A stretch of DNA of 64,000 bases, taken from positions 52,305,501 to 52,369,500 of the forward strand of contig NC_092591.1 of NCBI RefSeq assembly GCF_047663525.1, read 5' to 3'. Of the stretch, positions 23,701 through 37,100 are shown one piece after another. How positions within the stretch are numbered: position 1 is the stretch's first letter; each line of letters opens with the position of its first letter. A program made the translations under genes and the position numbers. The notes under the pieces were generated by a model, which made no database searches, was not told where the DNA came from, and was given only the letters and a program-made list of their open reading frames with translations. Source of the DNA: Anas platyrhynchos (lineage: Eukaryota > Chordata > Aves > Anseriformes > Anatidae).

Positions 23701-26499
23701 TCTCTGGGCACACGTGTGGGCTGATTTCTGGATGTGACCACTCCGGTGGGATTCTCAGCTCAGCAGATTTCACAGAGATCAAAACCTAGGGAGACCCTGG
23801 AGAGAAGTCTAGCTGATAAACTCCCCTATCTCATTACACTGATGTGCTGAAGATTTTCTCCGTGCTTCCCCGCGATGGTGTTGCACATCCTTTTTCCCGA
23901 TGTGTTTGCACACAGAGATCATCTGCAGGCAGCGCCGTGCTCCTCGGCGTCCTGAACGAGGAGTCACCCGGCAGAGTGAGTCACTGGAGCAGTTTGACGT
24001 GGTTTAATCTGAACTTTCAGGGCCTGATTTCGTTATTGTTGCTTACATCGAGTGCTTTCTTCCTGGATGCTGAAATCAGCAGGATTTCTTGTGTTGTTTG
24101 GTTAAAAGATTTTTTTTTAAAAAAAAAAAAGGCAAAAAAAAAAAAAAAAGCATGGGTTATTGTAGGTCAGGATGCAATTACAGGAGTGAAGTACAGGAAG
24201 AAGTGCTGGACAGGTAAACAGAGCTGATGGTGAAAGATGCCTCCACGCAACCTTTCCTCTGTCACATGTGCTTCCACGTTTCTGGAGTGCTCGAGCAGCT
24301 CAGGGACTCCGTGCTGGGGGGGGCTGCTGTGTTTGTGGTGTCTCTTGTGGAAACACACGGGTTTTTGGAGGGCAGGGAGTTGGGTGCAGCACTGTTCTGT
24401 ACATTTCCTTTCCCCATAAACGCTCACTCATGGATAACTTCACCAGACCATCAGACCAGAAAAAGCTGTTAGGTCTTTGAAGCTTCCCAAGCACGCTGTG
24501 CCCCTTCCTCACACACCACAAAGCAGGTCTGTGGTATCGCCCCTTTTCCCTCCTGTCCCTTCTGCTAAAGCAAACCCAGGCTCTCTGCAGGACTTCTTAG
24601 CATCTTGGCCAGTCTAACTTGAAAAAATACTCTTGTATTGAAACTTTCAGAATTGCTGAAATTGCGTGATTTTTCTTAGGTCCTTTTTTTTTTTTCCCTT
24701 TTTTTCTAGTTAAGTCCTTTTCACATGGATATATAAAAAAAATCTTCTGCTTATTTTTGCCATATTTGCAGGCTTACAAGCACGTCTGCTTTGTGTCTCA
24801 GCCAAGTGGCAGAGACAGCTCAGCTCTAGCTCAGACCTCTCTCTTGTGTATTTGTTTCTCTTCTCTGGATTCCCATTTCGGCAGCGTCTTCTTGGTGATG
24901 TGCTACCCATAACTGAGTGGTAGCATCCCTAAGGATATCACCCACAGACCTTAACCAGGAGGATTATCCCTTCTCTCCTCCAGGACGATGTTTTTTGTCA
25001 GGATCGTGCTCCTCCTGCAATAACGTAGATCCAGCTTTCCTGGGAGTAGCTGAGGAAGGCTTTAACTGGACAGATCTAGGGCAAGAGACCCCTGGGGACA
25101 GCAAACTGGGTCCTGAACCCCTGCTGCACTTGCACCAGAGGACTGGCAAGGCAGGTTGGCTACTGTGTTCCCCAGCAAGCTCTGTCCTACTTCTCTTCTT
25201 TCCTTATCCCTTTTCCCTTTTCCTTTTCTCAGGGCAAAAGCAGTTCGGTCCCTTTTTCTTGAGTAATTTTTTTTTTTTTAATTCTGTTCAGTCTTCCCAC
25301 GCTGCAGAGATTTTTTTCCCATGCTGGCTGGGATGTCACTCGATTCAGAGACCTTTCTTTCCCTGTCGCCCCTGGAAGTGTGGGTGAAAACTATAGCACA
25401 TGCAAAAATATTTTGAGAAATATTTTGAAAACCTCACAAGTGATTACCAGAGGCTTCAATGTTAATTTTTTTCAAAGCAATTAGATAATAGAGTAGGTCA
25501 ATAACATGCCTGTCCCATTTTATTTTTTTTTTATTTTCCACTTCAGTTATGTCCTATTTCTGTTGCTTTTAATCCTCATAATAGCCAATCCTTTGGGATT
25601 AAGCATGAAACCCTTTGAAATTGGTGAACTGGGAAGGCCTGGGGTAGGCCTTCTCTCTGCTGGCTTTACCCATCTGCGTAGTCTGTGTGAATATTCTCTC
25701 TCCGTAAGGACCCATCAGGTTGTTGTTTGCAGAAGAGATGTTGAGCTTAAAGCCTGCACCTCAGCTTGCTGGGTTGTTAAAGTGGCCTATGTATATCTTC
25801 TCAGCTGCTTACGAGCACGGATTGACGTTTGCTGTGAGGAAGCAACCCCTGGGTGGTGTCCAGAGTGGAGGAGAAATGAAGAGCAGAAGTCAGAAGAGGT
25901 TGGGCTGTGAGGAAGGGACTGGAGGAGGGAGAAACATTCTCACCCCGTCCATCCCAAAGCAGAGGAGGGGTGAGCACCTCCAGGTCACCAAGCCTCCAGG
26001 TGCTCCAAGCAGAGGTGCCTGGGGCTGTGGCAGGTCCCCTGGGGACAGCAGCTGCCACTGCTTTGGCTCCCTGGGGCCTCCCAGCTGGAAAAGTCTCACG
26101 AGCTACCCAGGCTCCAGCTGCTCTCTGTTTGCTCTGTGATAGGCTCTGCAGAAATGAAATTCGGGGTCTCTGCGGAGCAAACAGGTCCTGTGCTGTGGTG
26201 TGAGCGTGGTGCCGCTGCTCCCCTTCAGCCCTGCCCGCAAGGGGGCTTTGGGCAGGTTCCCCTCGCTCCTTCTGAGCAAGGCGAGGGACCAAGATCAAAG
26301 CACAGCCTGGTCTGACAAAGTCTGTGAACCTGAGCAGAGCTGCCTTTTGCTGCAGTTTGTGAGGAAACCCCAAAGCAGCAGGGATTCAGCTTTTCCCAGG
26401 CTCTGTTCCTCTTAACTCATGAGTTAAAAGCAGCCCGGTCTGGCCGGGTTTCATTGCTGCAGACCCGGCAGTCTGTGCAGGAGGACACGAAGTGGAAAA

Positions 26500-26715
26500 C
26501 AGGCTTTTACACCCTCGTACTCCCAACACGCAAACGTGAGAGGCGGCCAGGCCTCCGAACGGCCGGCAATTTGGACGGGAGTTGCAGGGAACTTGCAGAG
26601 GGAATCGCGATGGAGGTGGGCTTGTACGGGGGCCAAAATTGGTCCTGCTGCAACGCCGCTGACATCGGCTCCCCACGCCTCTTTCGCTGTCCGATCCCCA
26701 TCTGTATTTCCTTCT
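26500..26715. promoter_or_regulatory. Small CpG-dense patch, possible regulatory element
   Basis: This 200-base stretch is clearly richer in CpG than its surroundings. Examples are AACGGCCGGCAATTTGGACG near 26,558 and AATCGCGATGG near 26,602. It may be a small CpG island, an enhancer or the promoter of an unannotated transcript. No TATA box or exon was recognised. Confidence 0.3.
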
Positions 26716-29700
26716 GAGCTCACTGTGAGTTTCCATGATTCCTGGTTCCCAGAGTACCCCCCTGCCAGAGCTCCGTGATGGCTCTGTCAAGCACACGCGT
26801 CCCAGGTTGGCTCCTGCTCCCCAGCCATGCTTGTCTGGCTAATTGCTGCCTTCACTGGGGCTGGTTCATTGGGAATGCAGAAATCTGCTCCTTACAATTT
26901 GTTCTATTCTTGTAAACCCCGAAGTTGTTGAATAACAATGAATAGAGAAAGCCTTTTGTTGACTCAAATTCGGCAGTGAATAGCAGCAGCCCCTCTGATG
27001 GACCTGGCGTGTGAGCCACCAGCGCAGCATCTCATAGACGTTCCCACGTTCTGGAAGGAATATGGTTAAAACAATATATGTTTTAGTTTCAGAGGAAAGA
27101 AGTTAAAGCTGCAATTCCCCGAAAGAACATAACATGTTGACTCAAAGGTCATGAAGGCAGTGTTACCTGAGGACACCTGTGAAAAGAAAACAGGTCCTTT
27201 TGCTTCTGGCATCTCTCTGATGACTGCTGCTTGAGGACAGAGCTATCAAGTCCTCACCTGGTGCTGTTTTGTGGCAGATCTTAATCAGGTTCTTAGGAGA
27301 CCTGTTCCGCCCAGAAACCACTACCACAGCTGCCGTCTCCTGACCACATTGGAAAGAAAAGTGAAGTTTGACAGAGAGGTGGAGTTAATTCCCTTCGGAT
27401 CTGTGGATGACAGGTTGCATCCTCTTCCACTTGCCTTAAGCATGCTGGTTTAAACACAGATAATTTTACTTCTGAAGTAAATCTAATAGCTCTGGGCCTT
27501 CTCTTGGTAGGTCTCTGTTAGGTTTCTTCTCTGCTCTGTGAGAAGCAAAGTGACTCTAACTGGAAACATTTCCTGTGGTTAGCTGTAGACAGGATCTGTG
27601 AATCCAGAACCAGCCAATGCTGGGGAAAAGACCAGCTAGATGTAGTCATGCAGAACCGAGAGAATTCCTGCAAGTGGAATTTCCCATAAAAGGCAACACT
27701 TTTACCTGCCTGTTCTCATTCGTCTTCCTGACGGGTTTGAGATTGGGCTGGTATGAACAGCTTTTCCACGCTCTCTTCTCTGTATCATTTTCTCCTCTTC
27801 TCCCCTATCTCTAATATTTGTGTTTGAGTTAAAGCTGGACACAGCAGGAGAGATATTTGGGTTCCCCCTTCCTCCTCCCCTTTGATCTCTCATCTCCTAT
27901 TTATGTCTGTAAATGTTTTGTTTTATTTGATGTACATTTGCCAGGGAAATGCTGGGCCCAGCTCCAGGCAGGCTCATTTCCCTCTTCCATCTTGAGACAT
28001 TCCAGAGCTGAACAGCATGAGATTGCACAGCTAAATATTTAGGAGAAAGCAATGAAGCTGTGTCACCAAAAACCTCAGTGTATTCCTCGGAACAGAATGA
28101 GGTTACTTAGCATGTGCCAACGAAAGTCTTGGAGCGGATGTGAGAAGGCCAACTTAAACCATCAACAGTTGTGATCAATGTATCGTACCAGAGGTACGGT
28201 GCCACCATACTCAGCTCGTTTCTAACCCCAGACCACAGGAACTTCACTCTGTGGTGGTGATTTCCCAAGCCAGCAGGGTCCCAGGCCCCTCTTAGCACCA
28301 CAGAGCAACTCTTTTCACTGAAGAACAGCTTCTTTATTTCTTTGACACGTTCTTCTTTCAATCTTTCAGTGCTTTCTATGAACTTGGAGAGAAGTCACAG
28401 CAAAGCACGCTTCGCTCAGAGCACAGGCACTGCGGTGCTCACCCTTACTGAGAGAAATTTCTCTTACTTCTATAAGCTCTAAGTGTGGCACCAGTGGCTT
28501 TGTCTGCTGAGGTTTCAGGTGTTCCTAAACCTCTTTCTAAAGCTCACCCAGAGGTTTACTGAGCGTTACCACAACCTGCAGGAGCGGTGATCTTCAGCGG
28601 AGAGCTGGGAGCAGTGACATCTGACACTGCTGCGGATCGTTTTGGCAGAGGCTGTGAACCAGAGCACAAATCCTGAAGAAGTTGCCAGAGGTTTGGGGTA
28701 GCCTCTGAAGCCTGTTTATACGCAAATATATATTCCTACTGGATTAGAGGGAGGAAAAGGGTGAGAGTGAAGCCAACAGTTTGACTGAATGCAAGTGGGA
28801 AAGAGAGCGGACCTGCTCTGGGTTGCCAAATCTGGATTTTTGTTTCAGCCTTGTGATTGTTGTCACTCTTCTTAATGCCCCAGCTCCATGGAAATATCAG
28901 TGCTTCCTTATGTACATGCAGTTAGTGCCTTCCTAGCTCTGGTGTTTGTAGTGTGAAGGTAGAAGTGGGGTGAGTCTGAAATCATCTTGATTAATAGCTT
29001 CCTGGGGAAAAAAAAATAATATTATTTCTCAGAAGTTAGAACTTTAAAGTGAGTCTCCTAGAAAAGAGGAGGTCAGGATGACTGTTTCTGAACATTTTCT
29101 AACTCAATATACTGATAATAAAATCATTGGTGGAAATCAGGCTGGTTTTAATTTCTGGTTTTATTAATCAGAATGGGGGATACACAGACCTCAGGGAATT
29201 AGGTATTTTTGTGTGAATTAATATCCGCATTTTTCTTTTAACAGAGCAGCTGATGGAGAAAAAAGTCTATGAAAGCTGTGAGTAAAACTTGTTTCCCTCA
29301 TCCCTTCATGCAAATTGTTCTGTCAATAACTATGGTTGGGTTGGGACCAGAGGTGAGACCTTGATCATGTACCCATTGGCTCACCTGTGCTTTTTCCCCA
29401 GCATCACTTGAGGAGCACCTGGTGTGTTCTCCACGTGGGACAGGCACATGGCTTGGACCTGACTTTGGGAGGGATGCAGCAGTGATTTCTCCCTCTCCCC
29501 CAAGGGCTTGGAGCACAAGTGAGTGCCTGGTCAGACAGCACGGCTGGGGGAGACTCCAGCTCGGTGCAGGAGGTTTTCCACCCCAGTGCCTTCTGCTCCT
29601 GGAGACATGTAAGTGATAGATGATGCTGCCTCCTGGGTACCCAGTGACTCCCGCCGTTCATTCAGCAAAGCCCCTGCCTGAAAGGTTGGTGATGCAAACG

Positions 29701-31980
29701 AGGTTTGGAGTGGTTTAAAAGTGGCTGCTGCTAATTAAAGCAGATTCCTGCTAGCTTAAACAGAGCCTGGTGCTTCCTGAAAGTGGTGTCCTTCTGTCTG
29801 CAAGGAGGTTCAAAGTATGCTAAGGATGAGAGCTGTCTTGGAAATCTGTGCTGTCTATCTGAACATAATTATACTCAGATTTCTCTCTTTTTGCATGGTT
29901 GGATTTAGCGAACTTTAAGGCATTTCATGGAGGTAGAGCGAGTAAAATCCCATCCATCAGACTGAAGCAGCGTGGGCACGGCAAGACACGCTCCCATGTA
30001 TGCCGCCTCTGCTTGCCAAAATGCTTTTTTGCTTCCAACTGGAAAAAGCCAGGTTTCCTTGTGGGACAAACAGTCTGTTTCAGTCACGACCTCTGGGCCA
30101 ACAACAGTCTTAATGGTTTTTCTGTGCAGTATTCATCATTTCTAAATAGCTGGCTTCAAATGTAACTAATTTCCTTCACAAAAGTTACTGTAATCTTGGT
30201 CACTTCTGAACCAGAGCAGTTCCAGCCAAACTGAAACATGGGAAAACAGAGGAGAGGAAAGGAAGATGGTGTAACACACACATTTCAAAGGGAAAGTCTT
30301 CATGAGTAATTCCTGTATTGATAGTTACCCTATTCAGGCTGATGCAATGTACCCAAAACTGCAGAGGAGAAGGGATGAAGGGACGTGAACTGGGTCTGAC
30401 CAGCAAGGTATCATTTCAAGTGCTGACTTAAATTTGGGCTAAATTAAAGCAAGGTCTCTTAAGGGTGGGGAAGATACTCTTGGCATGTACAGGACAGACT
30501 GAAAGGCCGTGAAGCTGGGAATGTGATGGGAAAACTTTTGATTTTCAGCCTCTAACAGGACCGCAGGTCAGACCCTGTTTCCTCTCTCCCACCCATCCCT
30601 GATTTATGAAGGATGGAGGCTGCTGTGACAGCCTTAGTTGCAGACACCTGCCTTAGGTTCAAGCCAAGCAGCTCACCTCTTCAGCACAGGTGATCTCTGT
30701 TTCCTCCCCTGGGCCAGCAGAGTGGTGGTCATCCTGGCTAAATCCCAGTGCTCTGGGTGGGGGATTTGGGTGGAGCTGGCCTCTGTTCTGTTTCTGCTGA
30801 GCAACTGCCATGGCACAAAAGCAGCCCCCCTTTCTGAAGCCTTGCTGAAATGAAGAAGACTGAAATGGAGACTGCAGGTGTTGTTTCACGTCTCTTGCAG
30901 TCACCCAACAGCCCCGAGCTGTGCAGCCACGGCAGGGCAGCAGGGGAAGGTTTCCACTTGCTGCTGTGCATGACACATCCCTCCTGGGTGTATTTGGGGC
31001 ATGAGGACCCTGACTCACTGGCACTCCACATAAATATTGCTTTAAAAAATCACTTACAAAAACAGAGCAGATTCTTTTGCTGCCATGTAACATGTTTGAA
31101 AAATGATGTCAAAGTGTCAGCAGTGGAGACTGATTTTCAGCAGACTTGAGAGTCCCTGCAAAGGGGCCTCAACTTGCTGAAGGTTAATTAGCACTGGAAA
31201 GAGGGCTCTCAAGTATTGCTTCAAGCTCTGGGATGAGAATTTGCCTGGGACAGTCTCAGGTTAGGAGGAGATCTCTGTATAAACCCTCTACTCTTTGCAA
31301 ATCTGAACTGAGGGGGTGGCAAGCAGAGTTTGCGCTGGAATTCCTCAAGGCACTGACATCTGATTGCTGTTGACATCTGGACCGGAGTACAGCTCTACAG
31401 TCTTTCACTTGAAAATCTAGAAATATTTTCTTAAATGTTTTTAGAACCTTTTGTGAAGTTCTTCAGAATGAATCACTGCCTAAGAACAGCTCAGTAAACA
31501 CCATCCAGTTAAAATGACTGAACACAGTACAGTTTGAACTGAGATGGAGTTCTTACAGAAAAGGTTTGCCAAAAAACTCAAAACAAACTCTGTTCTTTTA
31601 CTTAATACAATAAAACCCCTGTCAGCCTGAGAGAAATCAGATTTTCAGAAATTTCTAGCAATAGCCGTAATTTCTGAATGTTTTCTGCCACCCCAGGAGG
31701 CCCGTGCCCGATGATTGATAACCCGTACACATGCTGCTCTTTTAGTATGGCAAGGCACGTGATCCTAGCCAAGGGCACAAGGACACGTCCCCTGATTGGG
31801 AAAAGCCTGCAGGGGGGGGGTGTGATTCTCCCACATGCTTTTCTGGGAGCTCCTTGATGCAATCTGAGTCTAATGAACACACCTGACAAAGTAAACAATT
31901 ATGAAAAAGAGCACTTCCTCAGCCTTTTTGCCAGAGTTATAACAGGAGCTGTGCCTAGGATTCTACGAGAAAGTCTGACT

Positions 31981-32001
31981 GACAGACAGACAGACAGACA
32001 G
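31981..32001. repeat. (GACA)n microsatellite
   Basis: Five perfect GACA units are followed by a partial unit. Confidence 0.9.
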
Positions 32002-32959
32002 CCTATTCCTATTTCTGCTAGCAAAGTCCACAGGTAAGAGCAAAATGTCAGTATCTTACTCCAGTGTTCTGTTTCAGCTGTAAGGTATGGGGAAATATTT
32101 TTGTTCGCTTTCGAAAACAAGCCTGTCTCATTTCTGGAGTACCCTAGTTCTGGGTAACAGATGCTGCTGTAGCTGGGGCGCTGAACTTGGACAAGACAGC
32201 TAGCATCTTCTGTTGGCGCTTCTTTGCACACCTTCTTTTTGATCTGTAGCAAATCATTGAATTCGTTTGTGCCTCTTTTTCTGAGTTGTTAACTGAGAGC
32301 AAGCTGCATGACTGTGTTGTAAGGTTATAGTCATGAGCACTCATGAAGCATTTGCAAGTAGAAATCAAGACTGGGATGGTCAGCAGCTAGGTACTTAAGA
32401 GTTATTTTTTTTTCCTCATCTAACTTTTTGGGACTGAACCAGTGCAGAGGGATGACTGTTAGTCAGCTCACCATAACTTGGCTGCTAGGGAAGAACATCC
32501 TGGCTAGTTGGAGGAGCTTGCCTGTAGGATTAAACCAGCTCAGGGCCATTAAAAACGAGCTTTGTGGCAACCTCCTGGGTGGGTCTGCAGCACTGTATTG
32601 AAATATCTTTGCTTGCTAATCAGTGGGTGATGCTTCTGAGCTGCCCAGGTGAAGCTGAGGAGCGAGAAGAAACAGTGAGGTCTGGCAAAGGTGATTAGGT
32701 CAGACCCAGTGTTGCATGGACGTGGCTGCTCTGCTTTGAGGAACGGGTTGGCTTGGGAGCAGCAGTGGAGAGAACAACCTTTTAAAGACTGGAGCTTGCT
32801 TAGTTGGTTTGTGTTCACTGAACTGGTGAAGCCCATTGTTTAGGGAACTGGTTGAGATGGTTACAGAAGTGTTAGAAATTGTTTCTAAGATACCAAGAAA
32901 AATGGATGAGATTTCAAAACACAGGAAAAGGGTGCACACAGTGGTGGTTTTCAGAGAAA

Positions 32960-34120
32960 AGAGAGAGAGAGAGGTGAAAGGAACTGGATGGGAGTCAACC
33001 TAGCTCCTGGAAAAAGTGGAACAAATAATCTCTGCATAAGCATCTCAAAGATAACAAGGCGATAAGTTGCAGGCATACAGGACTGTCAGGAAGAAATCCT
33101 ATCAGAGCAGCCTGCCCTCTTTTTTCTGGCAGAATAACCAACCAGGGAAAAAAAATAGAGATGTCCTATATTCCCAGTACAGTAAGGTTTTCCACCCTCA
33201 TTCACCTGATGCTCATAAGCCAGCTATGGATATACATCCCAGGTGAAACTGGTGGAATAGGGGTGCACAGTCTCGTGGAAAAGCCTATTTGCAGAACAAT
33301 CCTTGGGGCCCTGCATCAGATGAGAAGGGAGCAGTGAGGGGGCTGCAGGGGTCCCTCCTGGGGCAGTCAGTCTTGCTGTTAATGGCTTCGTAAGTGTAGT
33401 AGAGATGATGCTCATCAAACCTGCTGGCAGCATCATGCCAGGAGGCATGCAAACATGTGAGGGAACAGGATCAGAAGTCAAAGTGGTCTTTGGAAGCTGG
33501 GGAACCAAAGTGAAAAATATTTGGTATGGACAGGCACAAAATAGGGATGAATAATCCACTGTAAAAATACGAGTTTGGGAACGGCTTGCAAGACCACAGG
33601 TAGGGAAGGTTTTAGTGGTTATAATGGATTACAAAATGAATGTGTTTCAAATGCCATGCGACTGTTCAGAGACCAACATTATCCTAGGACTGACAGGCAT
33701 GAGTATAGCCTCTGAAGCAGCCTCTTTTCTCTGATTAGTACTGTTTTTTTCTTTGTCTGGAGTATTATGCCTAACTGCAGATACAGGATTTCCCAGAAGC
33801 TGTAGATTGGTTTAAGAGAGCTGAGAGAAGAAAAACAAAACTAATTATAAATCTAGGGACTATATTATATTATTTTTTGTGTGTTTTCTGAGAATACTGC
33901 ATGCTAACCTCTCAGCTTGCTGCAAAAGAAAGAAGACAAACATTTTCTCACGTTGGTGGTAGATAGGACAAGAAATCTACTGAAAACATTGTAGCAGGGG
34001 ACATATATTAGGAAACTTCTCTCATGCCAAGTATAATAAAGCGCTGAGTAGGTTGCTTAGGAAGGCTGGGGATTCTTTAGCTGGAGATACAAAAACTTTG
34101 TATTTTTCAGAAACTGTGTA
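32960..34120 (+). mobile_element. Old degraded CR1 LINE, ORF2-derived
   Basis: The plus strand carries blocks that resemble an old CR1 ORF2. There is 'GGCGATAAGTTGCAGGCATACAGG...ATCCTATCAGAGCAG' type sequence near 33,058-33,110 (CR1 'GCCAACATGGATTCACC...CATGCCAGACCAA' region). 'CAAATGCCATGCGACTGTTCAG' follows near 33,649. A 3' block near 33,990-34,090 includes 'GTAGCAGGGGACATATATTAGG' and 'GAGTAGGTTGCTTAGGAAGGC'. It is heavily mutated with no surviving ORF. The assignment is tentative in its 5' half and better in its 3' half. Confidence 0.5.
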
Positions 34121-37100
34121 AAGGTATTGCTACCATAGGCAGAGAAGTAATTGACAAAAGAGCACAACAGAGAGCCCAGACAGTACAGTCGCAAAAACCA
34201 GACAGACATTTGGGCAAAGAGGTTTCTTTCTCAGTCTTGAGATGTTGGTAACCTGGCTTTGGAGTGGTCTTGGCTGTGTCACTGCTGGTCCGTGCCAGGC
34301 GAAGGGCAGAAGCAGGAGATGCTGCTCAAGGAAAAGAGAAGAAGAAAAGAGGTGCTTGGCAGCCCTTTTGGAAACAAAGGTAGCAGAAGGACCTACATGT
34401 TTTTATTGACTGTTTCCCCTTAATTTTACTTTCCAAATACTAATTAATGACAGGTTGCAAATCTGTCAGGACAGGAGGATCCTCTCCCATCATGTAATAT
34501 AAGTGCTACTGTCTGTAGGGGGGTTTCAGGTTCTAGGTCTGTGTTCCATGTGGAGAACTGGGAGGGTTTACAGTCGTGAGAGAACTGACTTCCCAACCAG
34601 TTCAGTGTTTCTTTCCACGACCAGTTTTTTTCATTCACACACTGCTCTAAAGGGAATACAGGCTTTTAGCAGCACTGCCAAATATCTACTTAATGGTATC
34701 AGATACTGATGCTATTATAACTTCTGGTCGTGTCTCCTTTCCAGAGAGCAATCAGTCCAGTGTGGTTATTTGAATTTAAATGATAGGCTAGCAAAAACTT
34801 TATGCTTGCTTAGGAATTTTCTTCAGGCAGCTCAAAAACCTCCCTGTCCGTCACTCCCTTGCACAGCCAACCTTGCACTGATTTCCCCAACCCCTTCTTG
34901 AAAATTTTGCATTAATATCGTGTTTAAAATTGCAGTTTCTTTTCTGGGCCACCCCAAGTTCAGACAAACGTGGTTTAGCTGGATGAGCATTGTGCAGCCT
35001 GGGGCAGCTGGTGTGATGCAGTTCAGCCAGGCCAATGTAGTCTCACGGCATCTCAGGCTGTTTCCTGAGTGTTCTGGTAGTTACACAAGGACAATCAATG
35101 TTCCTGGGAAACAAAGAGCAATTAGAGACTTTTTAAGGGCAACGTCTCTGAAGCTCTTGCACAAGATGGGGAGAATTGAGAGCAGAAAGGTCTCCAGCTC
35201 TCACTGATTGACTGCAAGGAGAAGCTTTGAGACAAACAAACAGGAGGACTTTATTTGTTGTCAGTTACTAAGGATAGACAGCTCTGACAACATGTGAGGG
35301 GAACATACACTTTTGAGGGCTGCCCTTGGTTCAGGAAAGAGGATCTGAGCTCAGCCGAGCTGGATGGGTACCTCGATGCTGTTCTGTAGCTCTCCCTGTT
35401 CAAGGTAAGCAGTGGCAGGAGTTTTGTGGCCTCAGCCTCCGACACAAAGCTACCCATAAATGAGAGCATCATGTGTTGCTCTCAGGCCTGGCAGAGCAGA
35501 AAAGAAGGTCAGGATGAGGAGGATGATCTGCTGTCAGTGCAGCGAGGCTGGACTGGGCTAGAATAGCTGCGGGGCCCCTGCAAGCTGGGGCTGAGCTGCA
35601 CTGGCAGAGCCCTGTGAAAAACAGGAACACCGATGGCAGTGGGTGCTTCAGGCCAGCGTTACAGCCACGTGGGAAAGGCTTTGTTATGAACTTGGTTTCC
35701 CACTCTATAAAAATATTTAATTTCCACTGCAATTGCAAAAATCTTTGCTGCTGGCACTTCTGACCCTCTGGATGGGAAAGCCTCGGTGTGGATGAACAGG
35801 TCTTGCTGTGGTCGTGCTACGGGAAACACAACCCCACTTACAGCTCATGTAGCTATTTCAGGCAAAAGCTATGTAAACTGCTCACTATTATAAATGAAAA
35901 TACTGAAGAATTCTCACCCATGGTTTAATCTAGAAATCTAATCCTGTCAGGGCAAACAGGAAGATTGCTGTGTCTACATTTAATGTCAGATGAGGGCCAG
36001 TTAGCCAGCTGCTTTCCTTGCCTTTGGTTTTTCTCTTTTAAGGCAAATGATGACAGAACCTGAATATGCATTGCTTAAAGCTGGAGGGACAAAAAACGTG
36101 CAGAAACTGAACGGAGTAGTGCAGCCAGCCAAGGAGAGGGAGATGGGCCGATACTTGGATTTGTTGCATCATTGCCTTTGGACTTTTATCTCTCGTTGAC
36201 TTCATGCAATTTTGGTGTGAGCATGTCCTGATTTTGTAGAGCAATATAGCAACACATACATCCCTGCAGGTCATTGCTCTGTTCCCTAAGACGTTTGCTA
36301 CCATTTTAGTACTTCTTTCACGATAACCCTGTCAGAAGGCATGCCTTTCTGTGACAAGAACTGTAAGCTTGTCCTACCAAGCTGGGATTTCTGCAGGCTT
36401 CAGCTGTGGGCCTTGAGGCCCACAGTCAGCTGAGGGGCTCCTGGCTTGGTGTCTGCAGGTCCTGGCCTGACCATGTTGTTCTCTGGCAGCAGAGAGTGAG
36501 AAAACATTCGCATGTCTTCTCGCAAGGAACTCACAGTTCAGACCAGATCCAGCCTGAGAAGAAGCGGTGGCCAAAAAGGAAAGAAACTAAACAAATAAAA
36601 ATGCACGACAGACTAATGTAAACAGTGTGTCAAGAGGGAAGCAGCTCTGAGTGCTCTTGTTCCAGCAAGAGTCAGTGTTTGCACTTTTCTTCCACTCTCT
36701 TCATCGTGGTTTTCCCCTGTGGTCCTCTTCCAGTGTCAGTGGCCATGAAGAAGCTGCAAGCAGGCCGCACAGCCTGTCCCTGCCTCACAGTCAGGCCTCT
36801 CGGGGTTTATGGCTCTGGGAAGGGCAGTGCCAGATTTCTGAATGTAGGGGAGCAGGAAGGGAGGCTTTTAACCAGCTCTAGGAGATAAAAATGTATGTGT
36901 GAATCTGCCGGTGATGAGTGCCACAAGGTGCCTTCCAAGCCTGTGCTGAAGGATGCACAGGATGTACAGCACCACAAGAACTTTCTTGACATGTAGTATG
37001 AAGAGAGTCAATGTCATATGGAGAGGTAAATTTCTTTGCCTTGATGGACACATTGGGTTTGATTTCTTGTCTGGGATATCAGCCACTTATTTCACTTTGA

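Larger units (their letters stand above)
20708..32959. other. Intergenic, no gene recognised
   Basis: This long unique-looking interval has A/T runs (about 24,113-24,149, 24,685-24,707 and 25,268-25,279), a small CpG cluster near 26.5-26.7 kb, and a GACA microsatellite near 31.98 kb. The largest ORF (190 codons, minus, 25.8-26.4 kb) has no recognisable domain and overlaps ORFs on the other strand. No coding gene is supported. Confidence 0.5.

Noticed and set aside
25801..26373. 190-codon minus ORF
   Set aside because: It has no conserved motif, biased composition and overlap with plus-strand ORFs of similar quality.
27050..28700. Possible LTR or DNA-transposon sequence
   Set aside because: Parts look repeat-like, but I could not match terminal repeats, a primer-binding site or any remembered consensus, so no element is called.
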